Assembly (NCBI GenBank): GCA_003339415.1
Contig: PDHQ01000054.1
Coordinates: forward strand, 132,947-188,961
DNA: 56,015 nucleotides
Source of the DNA: Ophiocordyceps camponoti-saundersi (nom. inval.)
Lineage: Eukaryota; Ascomycota; Sordariomycetes; Hypocreales; Ophiocordycipitaceae
Reading direction: 5' to 3'
The number at the start of each line of letters is the position of its first letter. The stretch's first letter is position 1. The position numbers were made by a program, and so were the translations under genes. Positions 21,997-32,160 of the stretch are shown piece by piece. Below the pieces are notes generated by a model. That model searched no databases. It worked only from the letters and a program-made list of their open reading frames with translations, and was not told where the DNA came from.

Positions 21997-23798
21997 TCAT
22001 GTAGAATCTCGCTCCTCGTCCGCCGCCGCCGCAGCAGCAGCTTCGGCCGCGTCGCGTTCCATCTCGGCCCTCTCGTCCGCCGTCAGAGCCGCCGTCGCCT
22101 GACCGATGCGGACGGTGACGGTCAGGCAGACGGCCAAGGCGGCCAGGCCGACGCCGGTCCAGAAGGCGATGCGGTACTGGGCTTGGGCGTCGATTGGCCG
22201 CCTCTCGTCCGCGGCGGAGATGGCCGTCTGCGTTACGCCCAGCCAGAAGGCTACGCCCAGGTACAGCAGGCTGTTGATGAGCCCGCCGGCGGCTGCCTGG
22301 AGCCGTCGCGGCATGGCGGTGGTGATGAAGACGTTTGTCACGTTGAAGGTGATGTCGATGCCGATGGTGCCGCCCAGCATGGCGGAGAAGACGTAGGCCC
22401 AGTAGATGAAGCTCGTCGACTTGCCCTCGTCCGGGCCCGGTATCAGCGCGAAGAGGAGGACGGACAGCAGGAAGCCGAGGCCCGAGACGGTCAAGAGGAT
22501 CTGGTTCGACACCACGTGCAGGATGAGCCCTCCGCCGATGGCCAAGACCATGCCGCCGACGGCGAGGGGCGTGAACCAGGCGGCCGCCAGGAGGGGTTTG
22601 ATGCCTAAGATGTTTTCGATGCTGTTGGGGCTCCAAAGTCAGTCTTTTTTTTTCTACGCTTCGTTTTTCAGGACCCAACATACTAGAAAGTCGAGTACAA
22701 GAGAAAGATGCCAAAGACGCCGTAGTAGCAAAACAGCGACAACATCAGCCTCTTCATGTACTTGGGCTTGAACAGCGCCGGCGGCACCAGCGGCTGTGCC
22801 GAGACCCAACCCTGGACGTAGACGGCGGCGACGAGGAAGATGACGCCGACGACGAGCGTGACGTAGATGTAGGGACTTCGCCAGCCGCCCGGTGCCTGGC
22901 CGGCGTCGGTGAAGGCGAAGACGACGAGAACGAGGCCGGGTACGATGGTCAGGACGCCGAGCCAGTCCATGCGCGCGTCCGGGTCCACGTCCGGGATGTC
23001 GCGCGGGATCGTAAGGAAGCCCGAGGCCAGGTCGAAGAAGCAGATGATGGCGCCGATCCAAAAGTACCAGCGCCAGGTGAGGAGCTCGGCCGCGAGGGCG
23101 CCGACGAAGATGCCAAAGTAGAAGCCGACGCAGGCGAAGGCGCCGTAGATGGAAAAGGCCACGTTCTTGCGCGGGCCCGGCCGGTACGTGTGGCTCAGCA
23201 GAGCGATGCCGGCCGGCAGAAATGCGGCGGCACCTATGCCCTGCATGGCGCGGCAGACGATGAGCATGACGGTGTTGACGCTGAAGCCGGTGACGATGGA
23301 CCAGGCCAGCAGCCATGCCTGGCCGTAGAGGAAGACGAGACGGCTGCCGTATATGTCGCAGAGCCGGGCGAAGGGCTGCAGCAACGCGGCCGTGGTCAGG
23401 GTGACGACGCCGGCGGGCCAGGTGCGGGCGGCGGGGGGCATCTGGAGGTCGTCGGCGATAGTGGGCAGGACGAGGTCGAAGCCGCCGACGAAGTACTCGC
23501 TCGTCATCATGGAGAGGACGACGGTGAAGACGAAGCCGGCCTCGCTTAGGGGACCGGAGAAGATGGCGGGACGGGCCCGACCGAGAAGCTTGACATGATC
23601 CGTCACCAAGACGCCATCGCTCTCCTCGCCGGACGAGACGACGACGGGGGGGGTAGATGGGAGGCCAGCAGCAGCAGCCTCTTCAGCAGCGGCGGCGGGC
23701 TTGAGCCGGGTGAACAGCGACACGACCTTGTTCATGGCTAGTGGATTGGTGTTGGTGGTGTTTGTGTCGGACGAGTGACTTGAAGTCAAGACAGCCAT
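21997..23798 (-). CDS. MFS efflux porter, DHA2 family, ATR1-like
   Basis: Exons 23798-22684 and 22621-21997 encode 579 residues. The intron (62 nt) has a GTATGT donor and restores the STFYIENILG joint. The protein has a hydrophilic N-tail of about 85 residues, then many hydrophobic segments compatible with 14 spans. The loop DIYGSRLVFLYG is the MFS motif A region, and RAMQGIGAAAFLPAG is the motif C-like proline/glycine helix of drug-proton antiporters. The tail is Ala/Glu-rich. Fungal relatives include yeast Atr1 (aminotriazole and boron efflux). The substrate here is unknown. It is convergent with ILV2, and there is no sign of co-transcription. Confidence 0.88.
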
Positions 23799-26052
23799 CG
23801 TGGTTGGAGGCCAGGTTTTGTAGAAGCGACATGGAGTGGCATCCCATAGGCACGGTGGTAGAGAGACATGCTCAGGCTATTAAATAGAGTGCGAGACCGG
23901 TCGGGGAAAATAGTGCGACTCGCCGAACCACGGGCGCGGTGAAGGAAAGGGTCATAGAAGAGGTTGACGGGCCAGTCTCTAACAGTGGGTAAAGAGGCGA
24001 ACCCGTCGGGGCCGAGCCCGGAACGCAGTCCGCGGACCCCGGGCAGGCCTAGGCCGGGGGTTAGGTCCCGCCGTCCCGGGTCGAGGGTGGCGGGTCCCAG
24101 CAGTTCTCAGTTGTCAGATACCAGTTTTGAGAGGAGATGATCTTCCAAGGAACCGTGAAATTGTCTTGAAGGCACGGGTTCATTGTTGGGAAGGCCCCCT
24201 CCCTCCCACCCCCCTGCGTGCGGGTCGTCTGGCTGGCTGGATGGATGTAAGTCAGTCGACAGTAAAAGAGAGAAAACGGGGGCTCTCTAATGGAAAGCGG
24301 CAAAGGATAAAAAGGAACGACTCTGACCTGAGACGTGAGGTGTGATTTTCTTTCAGGGTCAGCGCTGCAGAATGGCTGCAGATGTTGGTGATAGTTGCTG
24401 TTTCGATGTCCGATGAGAGAAGGATGGACGGATGGATGGTGAATGAGGTCGCATCCGAGTCACTTCTGCGCATACAACATGTGGTGTTCCTGCGGCCTGC
24501 ACGGGAGCTTCAGGTCTTGTGTTTGAGGGATCGGGAGCGGTTTGTTTCGGCTCAGCGGTCCTTTTTTTTTGTCTTCCTTTTCCTTCCCTTCCGTTCCCTT
24601 TCTTTTCTTGGCTTGGTTTGTGCCTTTTTTTTGGCCGGCTTCTTTCCGAAGGAGAGAGATCTACTGAGAGAGGTTTATCGAAGGACATCGATTAGGAGAG
24701 ATCCAAGTAAGAGAGAGGAAGAAGCTCTGAGTGACAGGATGCTCTGAAAGAGAGACAGAGAGAGGGAGAAGAGGCTGAGAGAGAGGCTGAGAGAGAGGCT
24801 GAGAGAAGATGCCCCCCTTCAGAATCAGAGGTGAAACAAACGGGTAGAGCAAAAATGGCAAAAACATTGTGTATCTGATCCGATATCTGATAATCTCTGG
24901 TTCACTCCTGCCTCCTGCGCGCCTCCTTCCCGCGCAACCGGCACTCCGGCCCCTAAGCGCCGGCATCGGTGCGGTGCCATCGGTGCGGTGCCATCGGTGG
25001 AGGCCTGCACCTTCCCCTGTCGACCTGACCCGCGTCCGTGGGCCGAGAGCGCAATGTTACACACAGTCTGCAGTACAGTACCGTGGCGCAGGGAAAGATG
25101 AGTCATCGACCTGTACACAGGCACAACACAGTGCAGCGCCCTCTCCTCCAGGCTGAGTGAGATCCCGAGCACGAATACGGACAGACGGACACGGCGAGAG
25201 AAGCCTCCCAATTCGCCGACGCACGTGGCCATGATTCAACCGCGTCACTGCTGATGCTACCTATAACGGCTTCGACTATCCGTAGTATACTATACTACAG
25301 AACTGGTAGCCTGTGGTAGGTAGGAATCACCATCGCCCATCACCGTTACCGTCACCCTCAACACTCCTCTCAAGTCCCGGATGCTTCCCCGTCGTGGAGG
25401 ATGCCCTGAAACCTTGACAACCAATTCCCCCCCTTCTCCAAGAGACACCTTTGAAAAGGGGAAAAGGGAAAAAATGGCCGGGGGTCGGCATCTCGTGCAT
25501 ATATATCCGTACATGGATGGATCCGGACATGTATGGACAAGGGGTCATGCAAGACATGATTCGTCGATCGACCCGATTCTCTGCAAAAGAAAGAAAGCGG
25601 AAGAAGAAGAAGAAGAAGAAGAAGAAGAAGAAGAAGAAGAAAGGGAGAGGAGAAAAAAAATCAACGGCGGGGTTTAACGAAGAAAGAAGGAATCCTACCA
25701 CGGACCTGTGCAAGCTTCCCGCTGCTACTCCCCGATGCAGCTCCGGGGAAACCAGCCGAGCGTTTGGGCCAAAGACACTTCGGGAAGACACGTCGGGAGG
25801 TCACATCGGGAGGACACTCAATATTGTCACTCGACAGAGTTCAGCTTGGACGGCTTCGTCGGCTCTTCAGCGCTTTACGGACCGGCCCGCACCGAGAACG
25901 GACTAGCAACTCGAGCCTATTCTCGGTGGAAAAAGGGGTGGGAAGGGAAAAAAAACCATAACTGGCTTGATCAGAAGCAAGCAAGTTCACCAAGGTAACC
26001 AGGGGGAGAGTCTGCTCTTGAAAGGAAACGGACACGGGAAGAAGACCAAGCC
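23799..26052. other. Intergenic region between porter and esterase genes
   Basis: No gene is supported in 2.25 kb. It holds a GC-rich block at 23985-24095, GGAT repeats, GAGAGAGGCTGA repeats near 24761-24805, a short GGTGCGGTGCCATC duplication at 24969-24998 and a GAA run (25601-25640). A small CGGGA-G-CACATCGGGAGG stutter lies at 25789-25815. Open frames crossing these are repeat translations. Confidence 0.55.
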
Positions 26053-27123
26053 ATGATGCGTCGAAGCGCCTTCATCACTACGGCCCTCGCCCTCGTCGCA
26101 GGCACCGCGGCCGAGCCCTGCAAATCCGGCCTCTACATGGTCGTCGCCCGCGGCACTCTCGAGTCTCAGGGCACCGGCCTCATCGGCGAGGTGGCAGATG
26201 GCGTCGCAAAGCAGGTGCCCGAATCTGAGGTGGTGCCTCTGCGATACCCGGCGACCTTGTCGGACCCCGTCTATCAAGAATCCGTCGCCGAGGGCGTCCG
26301 GGAGATGCAGGCCACGATAAACGACCACGTCAAGGCCTGTCCGCAGTCCAAGTTGGCCATCTTTGGCTTCTCGCAGGTGAAAAAAAAAGCCGGTCCAGTC
26401 CGAGGCCGATTGGAGAGTCTCTGACTTTTTTGACAACACAGGGCGCCCAGGTGGCCATGGACGCCCTTTGCGGCTCCTCGGGCTTTCCCAGCTTTAACGA
26501 GTCGACGCCAATCGGTACTGAGTTGTTCAAGGAGAACAGTCTGTTGCCTAGCACCCCCTCTTTCTCCCCTTTTGCCTGGCTCGCTCCCCTGACTGGCCAA
26601 TCTAGTCTTGGCCGTCGTCTTGTTCGGTGATCCCTCTCACGTCGTCAATGCCGCCTACGACAAGGGAAGCAGCGTCAGGAACGGGGTGCGTCGCCATCAG
26701 CGTTGGCTGGGAAAGTGGCTTGGCAGCAGAAGCAGCTGACGACGTAGACGACAGCTTTTCAACCGCACCAGGAGCTCGGTGGAATTCTGCGAGAACTTTT
26801 CCGACCGCATCGTCTCGTACTGCGACGAGGGAGACTCCTACTGCGACCAGGGCAACGACAGGATCGTTCACAGCCTCTACGCCTCCCGCTACGGGGCCGA
26901 GGCGCAGCAGTTTGTCGTCGACAGGTACAGAAATAGCCCGACGGGCGGACGAAAAGCCGACGGCAAGAAGCACGTGAGTCTAGCGACGGACATGACGGCC
27001 TCGACCGCGGCCACGTCTACGGCCTCGACCGCGGCCACGTCTACGTCCTCGACCACGTCCACGGCTACTACAGCGAGTGCCGGCAGTGCCTCCGGAGCCA
27101 GCCAGGCCCGCGAGGGCACTTCA

Positions 27124-27174
<51 letters not shown>

Positions 27175-27258
27175 GCGGCGTCCGCGGCGACGGGTGGCAT
27201 CGGCGCCTGGTTAACAGCCCTGTCCGTTGTAGTGCTGGTCATGACGCAAGGGCTGTAG
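26053..27258 (+). CDS. Secreted CE5 esterase (cutinase/acetylxylan esterase family), GPI-anchored type
   Basis: Four exons (26053-26376, 26442-26514, 26606-26685, 26755-27258) encode 326 residues. A signal peptide of about 20 residues ends near TAA|EPC. The alpha/beta-hydrolase core carries the nucleophile Ser107 in GFSQG, the catalytic Asp186 inside the small C182-C189 loop (CDEGDSYC) and His198 in IVHSLY. LFGDPSH precedes the acid. The core ends near residue 220 and is followed by a Thr/Ser/Ala linker with a run of 19 serines. A hydrophobic C-terminal tail (GAWLTALSVVVLVMTQGL) after small residues suits GPI attachment. The family hydrolyses cutin or acetylated xylan outside the cell. I cannot tell which. 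The first intron falls within the GFSQ/G motif. Confidence 0.92.
27118..27178 (+). repeat. Coding TCG repeat (poly-serine)
   Basis: About seventeen near-uninterrupted TCG codons in the linker of the esterase. Slippage here would change linker length in multiples of one Ser without a frameshift. Confidence 0.8.
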
Positions 27259-27789
27259 CGAGCTCGATCGATGACTGGCTCTCCAGGCAACAGTTCGTCT
27301 TGGCACATATCATGTCAAGCTTGGGTTGCCCACTTCGGGTGGGTGATGGCCTGATGAGCGAGGGAGGGATAAAAATACATGGAGGATTCATGTTGAGGGA
27401 GGCGGGGGGATACGAGGGTGAGCGGTGGGAGCGTGGGCGGTGTCATCGGAATACGATTCAAGGGGCATTTGATTGATGTGGGGAGAGAGTTTCTACGGAT
27501 GTGTCTATGTATGTATGTATGGATTCAGGCAATGGATTCATCATGTATGGATGCATGAAGGGATGCGTGTAGGGATGGATGGATGGATACAGCCTCGTGA
27601 GAGACACTCGAATACAAACAACTACTCATATCTCTACTGATATATGTGTGTATATATATATTGGCCGCTTCTCCTTGGCCATTCTCAACGTCTCATCGAT
27701 TCCCATTCACTCAGTCATCAATCATCAGACGTCTTTCATCTCACTTCATCACATCTCAACCCCTTCAACCCTCTCAATCCCATCCAATC
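27259..27789. other. Short intergenic region
   Basis: No gene is seen. It contains TATG and GGAT runs near 27508-27590, a TATATA stretch at 27650-27660 and a CTCATC/CAACCC pyrimidine-rich leader just before the ATG at 27790. It probably serves as the promoter of the small secreted protein gene. Confidence 0.5.
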
Positions 27790-28512
27790 ATGTTCAGCAA
27801 GCTCATCGCCGTCTCGGCCTTCGTCGCCTCCCTCCAGGGCGTCAACGCCGGCGAAGTGACTGCGTCGTCTCGTTTCCTCGCCAGCCGAGTCGGCGGGGAT
27901 GACGTCTACGACGACGCCTGCTACCCGGCCGGCACGGGCTCGTGGACGATCGGGGGCAAGACATCGGCACTGATCCCGCCCTGCCTGGCGGAGCAGCTCG
28001 TCTCGTGGAAATGCGAGGAGCACCTCGGCAAGGAAGACAAGAGGCCCTACAGGGACTGTCTGATGGAGGGATCCTGGCCCAAGGACGCCATCGGCTGTAT
28101 CGACTGCAAGATTGCGCAGGGCAAGTTCAACGCTGCTCAGGGCCGCTTCTGGAAGTCGGCTTGGAAGAAGACCTTTGAGGACATGCGGGAGAAGGCGCCG
28201 ACTGGAAGTGCCTGGGACGTGGCGCAGAAGTACCTCAACTGGGGAATCTATCCGCACGATACGACTCAGGAGCTCAAGAAGAGTCTCGAGATCGACGATT
28301 ACTACAAGCCAGAGAACAGGCCTGCGAAGCAGGACGTTGGCCAGCTTAAAGTCTACCGCAGGGGTGTGGTGGCTTCCAAGACGGAGGGGAAGGCGTTGGC
28401 TGGTCTGTCTGAGGAGATGGTGGAGGTGAGGAGGGATGATGGCGGGGTTCTCTTGCTTAAGGAGGTGAAGGATGAGGAGGGTCATCTTATTAACATTATT
28501 CCCCAGGAGTAG
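27790..28512 (+). CDS. Small secreted protein with six cysteines
   Basis: A single exon encodes 240 residues. The first 20 residues form a clear signal peptide ending GVNA. The mature part begins with a short polar stretch. Six cysteines fall between about residues 38 and 105, in the order C, C, C, C, then a C-x2-C pair (IGCIDCKIAQGKF), which could give three disulfides. The C-terminal half is rich in Lys and Glu without cysteines. I recognise no domain. The start ATG at 27790 was preferred over an upstream in-frame ATG because it directly yields the signal peptide. It follows the esterase on the same strand by 530 bp. A role as an extracellular effector-like protein is inference only. Confidence 0.82.
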   Translation: MFSKLIAVSAFVASLQGVNAGEVTASSRFLASRVGGDDVYDDACYPAGTGSWTIGGKTSALIPPCLAEQLVSWKCEEHLGKEDKRPYRDCLMEGSWPKDAIGCIDCKIAQGKFNAAQGRFWKSAWKKTFEDMREKAPTGSAWDVAQKYLNWGIYPHDTTQELKKSLEIDDYYKPENRPAKQDVGQLKVYRRGVVASKTEGKALAGLSEEMVEVRRDDGGVLLLKEVKDEEGHLINIIPQE

Positions 28513-29002
28513 AGTGGATGACTTTGTTATCGATCTACGTATGTAGAGTAGGTAGTAGGTAGTAGGTAGGTAGATGAAGATGAAAGATGAGGGTAGGGAA
28601 TTGACAAGGTTCGTTGAGGATTTTTCCCTTGTTTTTCTTTTTTGCCTTGAAGAAACTCTTGTAGCATCTTTGCCTCGTAGAATCTCTGATGAAGGGGGTT
28701 GCGTGTTGACTGTTGATCGTTGATGGTGTTGATATATCATACATGTATGGTGTTGAAGGAACGATGACGTCGTCGCTTGTCGATAAGCATCCATCGATAA
28801 CGGATAACGCTACCGATAACCTTCGAGTATAATTTATGTACGGATTACATCAGTACATAGTACATACATACACACATACATATGTAAGGCAGCGATATCG
28901 CTGTGGATGCTCGACTCCGACTCCGACTCCGGCCTCCGGATTCGACCTGGACTCACTTCTCCTCCTCCCCGACGTCAAGTCTCAGTCGTTTCGAACATGT
29001 CA

Positions 29003-29412
29003 TCTTGAGAAAGAAGGGAAAAAAGGAGGAGAAGAGATGGACGAATACAGCGTCCGCATCATGTTGCTGTTCGCTGACGCAGTATGAGCTCTTCCTCTCC
29101 CCCCCCCCCCCCCCCCCCCCCCCGGCCGGTTGGCCGTCCCGGGGGGGAATGGGGGGGCGGGGGGGGGGGCGGGGGCGGCGGGCGGGTTGCACAACATCGC
29201 TCTCTCTNNNNNNNNNNAAGAAGGGAAAAAAAGAGGAGAAGGGGAGGAGGAATTCTCCTTCCGCTTTTTTTTTTTGTTCTCTGGCCCAGGATGGGGAGCT
29301 GCCCCCCCCCCCCCCCCCCCCCCTCCCCGGTCCGGTTGGCTGTACCGAGTGGAAATGGGGGGACGGGAGGGGCGGCGGCGGCGGCGGCGTTGTTGTACAT
29401 GATGCCCTCTCT
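29003..29412. repeat. Imperfect direct duplication around an assembly gap
   Basis: The left arm (about 29007-29207) and the right arm (29218-29412) share an ordered set of pieces: an AAGAAGGGAAAAAA start, a purine block, a pyrimidine block with TTGTTC/TTGCTGTTC, GAGCT, a long C run, a CCGG-CCGGTTGGC segment, AATGGGGGG, a G/GGC run and a C/T-rich end. The right arm looks like a degraded version of the left. Either an old tandem duplication or the same locus assembled twice from poor reads would explain it. Confidence 0.6.
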
Positions 29413-29511
29413 TTCTCTCTTTTGTGTCTCCTCACCTCTCTTTCTTTCTCTCATCTCTCACTGTCTCTTCCTTGATGAAACCAGATCTCTACATCACATC
29501 CGTCAAGGATA

Positions 29512-29542
<31 letters not shown>

Positions 29543-29550
29543 TTCTCTCA

Positions 29551-29618
<68 letters not shown>

Positions 29619-29622
29619 TCTC
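29512..29622. repeat. TCTCTCTTTC microsatellite in the leader of the next gene
   Basis: A pyrimidine tract of about 110 bp made of CTCTCTTT units, ending 55 bp before the ATG at 29677. Such CT-rich leaders are frequent upstream of fungal start sites. Confidence 0.75.
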
Positions 29623-29676
29623 CTCGCTTTTCTCCACGACAAAGATACACACACACACAAACAAATCGACACCACC

Positions 29677-30984
29677 ATGGGCGGCTCAGCCTTCTCCTCC
29701 GGAACAGACCCCCTCTACACCCCGCGAATGCCCTTCCCCGTATACGACAAGATGCGAAAGCACTGCACCAGCCTCTTATCCGACCTCTTCCGGACCGTCG
29801 CCTCACCCACCGACGGACCGGGCAAGTCCGACTACGGAGACGTCGACATGCTGGTGTCGGGACCTTTGGCGCCGGAGACGACGCTTCAGGACGTGGCGAA
29901 GGCGCTGCATGCTCGACGTTCCATCTTCTACGGTTCTCGCTCTGCTAACTTTGCGTTGGAATGGCCCGCTGAGTTTGCGTCTGTCGCTGAAGAGGAGGGG
30001 AAGAGGGAGGACGAGGACAATAGAGAGCAGGAGGAAGAGGAGAAGCAGGAACAGCGTCGATACGTTCAGGTCGACGTCTGCGTCTGCCTCGGCGACGACG
30101 CCCTATCATGGCTCCTCTTCAAGCACGCCCACGGCGATCTAGGCTCAATCCTCGGCGCGATAGTGAGGCCCTACGGCCTCAGCTTGACAGAACACGGCCT
30201 CTACATCCGAATCCCGGAGATGGAAGCGTCTCGTCCGAGACAAGCATGCGTCTTCGTCACCCGCGATGCCGACACGGCTCTTCAGATCCTCGGTCTCCCC
30301 GCCGAGCGATTCTGGTCCGGGCCTTTTGACGACGTGGACGACATGTACGAATTCGCTGCCTTGTGTCCCATGTTCAGCGTCGGAGTTGACGATGACGATG
30401 ACGATGACGATGGTGGCCAAGATAATCTCCGTCCGCAAGTCAGACGAAGGATGCGATCTCGTCCCGTCTTTCGTCGCTGGAAGATCGACTTCCGCTCCCG
30501 ATGCAGACAAAAGGGTCTCTTCCTCCACGCCCGAACGTCACGAGAAGCGATGACGAAGACGGTGATGGAGACGTTCCCCTCCGTCCAAACCGCCTTCAAG
30601 ACCCGACTCTTCAGCTTCCTCCGCGAGCAACAAGAGCTCACGATCCGAAACGAAGTCATCCCCTCCGTCGTCTCCGCCTCGGCCGCCAAGCAGAAGCAGG
30701 CGAAGCCGCAGGTGGCCGTCGCATACCGAGCCTGTCTCTCCAAGGCTCTCGCGAGGCTTGTTCTCGAGGGGGATGAGAGCTTCGGCGTCGATGTCAGGAG
30801 GCCGGATGATGGCTTTGTGGATGGGGGGTCTGGCTTGCTTGACCTTGATCGTGTTGCTGCGTTCGTGGAGGAGCATTGCGAGGCTGTTGCTGCTGTTGCT
30901 ATGGAACGGCATTGGGCTGCTTTGAGGGCGGCGCGGGTGTCGAGACAGAAGGGGGGGGAGAAGAAGGAGGAGGAGGAGTCGTAG
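29677..30984 (+). CDS. Nucleotidyltransferase-fold-like protein of unknown role
   Basis: An intron-free gene of 435 residues with a good start context (CACCATGG). Residues 50-60 read GKSDYGDVDMLV, with two acids (D55, D57) after a small-residue turn. VQVDVCV with D133 follows a charged insertion. This order (small turn, DxD on one strand, third acid on a later strand) fits the active site of DNA polymerase beta-like nucleotidyltransferases. The next part (SWLLFKHAHGDLGSILGAIVRPYGL) is helical, then a region with GLYIRIP and WKIDF. Low-complexity acidic insertions occur at about 105-127 and 238-247. I do not know its substrate. The fold assignment rests on the motif pattern alone. Confidence 0.7.
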   Translation: MGGSAFSSGTDPLYTPRMPFPVYDKMRKHCTSLLSDLFRTVASPTDGPGKSDYGDVDMLVSGPLAPETTLQDVAKALHARRSIFYGSRSANFALEWPAEFASVAEEEGKREDEDNREQEEEEKQEQRRYVQVDVCVCLGDDALSWLLFKHAHGDLGSILGAIVRPYGLSLTEHGLYIRIPEMEASRPRQACVFVTRDADTALQILGLPAERFWSGPFDDVDDMYEFAALCPMFSVGVDDDDDDDDGGQDNLRPQVRRRMRSRPVFRRWKIDFRSRCRQKGLFLHARTSREAMTKTVMETFPSVQTAFKTRLFSFLREQQELTIRNEVIPSVVSASAAKQKQAKPQVAVAYRACLSKALARLVLEGDESFGVDVRRPDDGFVDGGSGLLDLDRVAAFVEEHCEAVAAVAMERHWAALRAARVSRQKGGEKKEEEES

Positions 30985-31213
30985 GGGAGAGAGAGATGGC
31001 TTCATCATACGTGGGGGTAATTGTCATATCCCTCTTGGGGTAGTTTTCGGGCTGCTTCAGTGTGAAAAGATGAAGGCATTCCATTAGAGATGGGGGATAT
31101 CTATGGCATAGCATAGCATAGATAAGATACATTAGCAAATCCATGACCCCTAACACCCGAACCCTAACCCGAACCAGTTCCCCCCCCCCCCATCGATTCC
31201 CAAACCCTTCTCT

Positions 31214-31594
31214 CTAAGAACGTCCCTTCCTGCCACGCTTCCTGGAAGCAGCCTCCTCAGCTTCAACGGCCCTCTTGAACAGAGGCGAAGCCTCAGCGGC
31301 CATGACCTCGGACGAGGCGGGGGCGGCGGCAGCAGCGGGACCGTCATCGGAAGCGTCGTCCTCGACGGCCCTGGCACCGAGCTTGGTGAGGCCGCCGACG
31401 GTCTCCATGAAGCCTCCGAGCATGCCTCCTGTCTTGGACTTTGCCTCTGGCTGGGCCTGGGCCTGGGAGATTCCGGCTGGTTCTGCGTCCTGGCGGGCTT
31501 GGAGGGTGCGGGTTGCTTTTGGGGTTTCGTTGAGGGGGGTTGATGTTACTGCTGTTGCGGTGAGGATGGCGGCGTGGAGGAGGGAGGGCTTCAT
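31214..31594 (-). CDS. Small secreted protein without cysteines
   Basis: A single exon encodes 126 residues. The N-terminus MKPSLLHAAILTATAVTST is a plausible signal peptide. The mature part is rich in Ala, Glu, Gln and Gly, has a short amphipathic stretch (GGMLGGFMETVGGLTKLG) and ends in a very basic tail with dibasic sites (FKRAVEAEE, then SRKRGRKGRS). No cysteine and no known domain are present. Kex2-type processing at KR is possible. The coding potential is moderate, and expression would need to be shown. Confidence 0.6.
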   Translation of the reverse strand: MKPSLLHAAILTATAVTSTPLNETPKATRTLQARQDAEPAGISQAQAQPEAKSKTGGMLGGFMETVGGLTKLGARAVEDDASDDGPAAAAAPASSEVMAAEASPLFKRAVEAEEAASRKRGRKGRS

Positions 31595-32160
31595 TTTGAG
31601 GGTTTTTTTTTATGCTGATGTCTTGTTGAATCTCTTTTGGTGATGATGATGATGACGATGATGATGATGATGATGATGACGACGATGATGATTTGCTCTC
31701 CTTTTCTCTCTCTCTCATATACATATATATATATATATATATCCGAGGCAGAGAGAGGCGCAGACCATTGCTCCTTTATACCTCCCCTTACCTACCTCAG
31801 TCCACCACCACAACCATCCACCCACCCCCTTGAGCAACGTCATCATCTCAAACGCCCACCTGTTGGGAGCCCGGAGAGGAAAAAAAAAAGGGAGGCAGAG
31901 AAAGAGAGAAGAGGAGGAGAAAGAAAATTGAGCACAATATATTGTTTCTCCAAGATGCAAGGGATGCTTCCCGTAGCCGTACTAATCATCCATCATCCAT
32001 CGTCATCATCATCATCATCATCATCATCACCAGCCCAACACAACCCAACACGAAACGACACGACACGACACCACGATGACGACATAATATTTCTCTCCCA
32101 ACCCCCCCCCCAAATCAACACATCCAATTCTAAACAACTCCCCCCCCTTGGCCCCCCAAA
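31595..32160. other. Intergenic region with GAT and CAT repeats
   Basis: No gene is seen. It contains GATGAT runs (31639-31690), a TATATA tract (31722-31742), poly-A and GAGA tracts and CATCAT repeats near 32002-32030. It spans the promoter of the secreted protein gene and the 3' end of TMA20. Confidence 0.5.

Larger units (their letters stand above)
28513..29676. other. Intergenic region with assembly gap
   Basis: No gene is supported. It holds poly-C and poly-G blocks on both sides of ten undetermined bases (29208-29217) and a long TCTCTTTC tract (29512-29622). Two arms that resemble each other flank the gap. Open frames here are Pro/Gly/Ser repeat translations. Confidence 0.55.

Noticed and set aside
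18891..23798. Secondary-metabolite cluster around ILV2 and the porter
   Set aside because: No core synthase, tailoring enzymes or cluster regulator is present. ILV2 has the normal housekeeping structure.
25451..25906. Lysine-rich open frame
   Set aside because: A GAA/AAG repeat produces the lysines. The rest has no coding character.
27736..28794. 352-codon open frame on the minus strand
   Set aside because: It overlaps the small secreted protein gene in antisense. The sense frame has a signal peptide and cysteine pattern; this frame has none.
29084..30142. 352-codon plus-strand open frame
   Set aside because: It crosses an assembly gap, poly-C and CT repeats, and is out of frame with the conserved gene at 29677.
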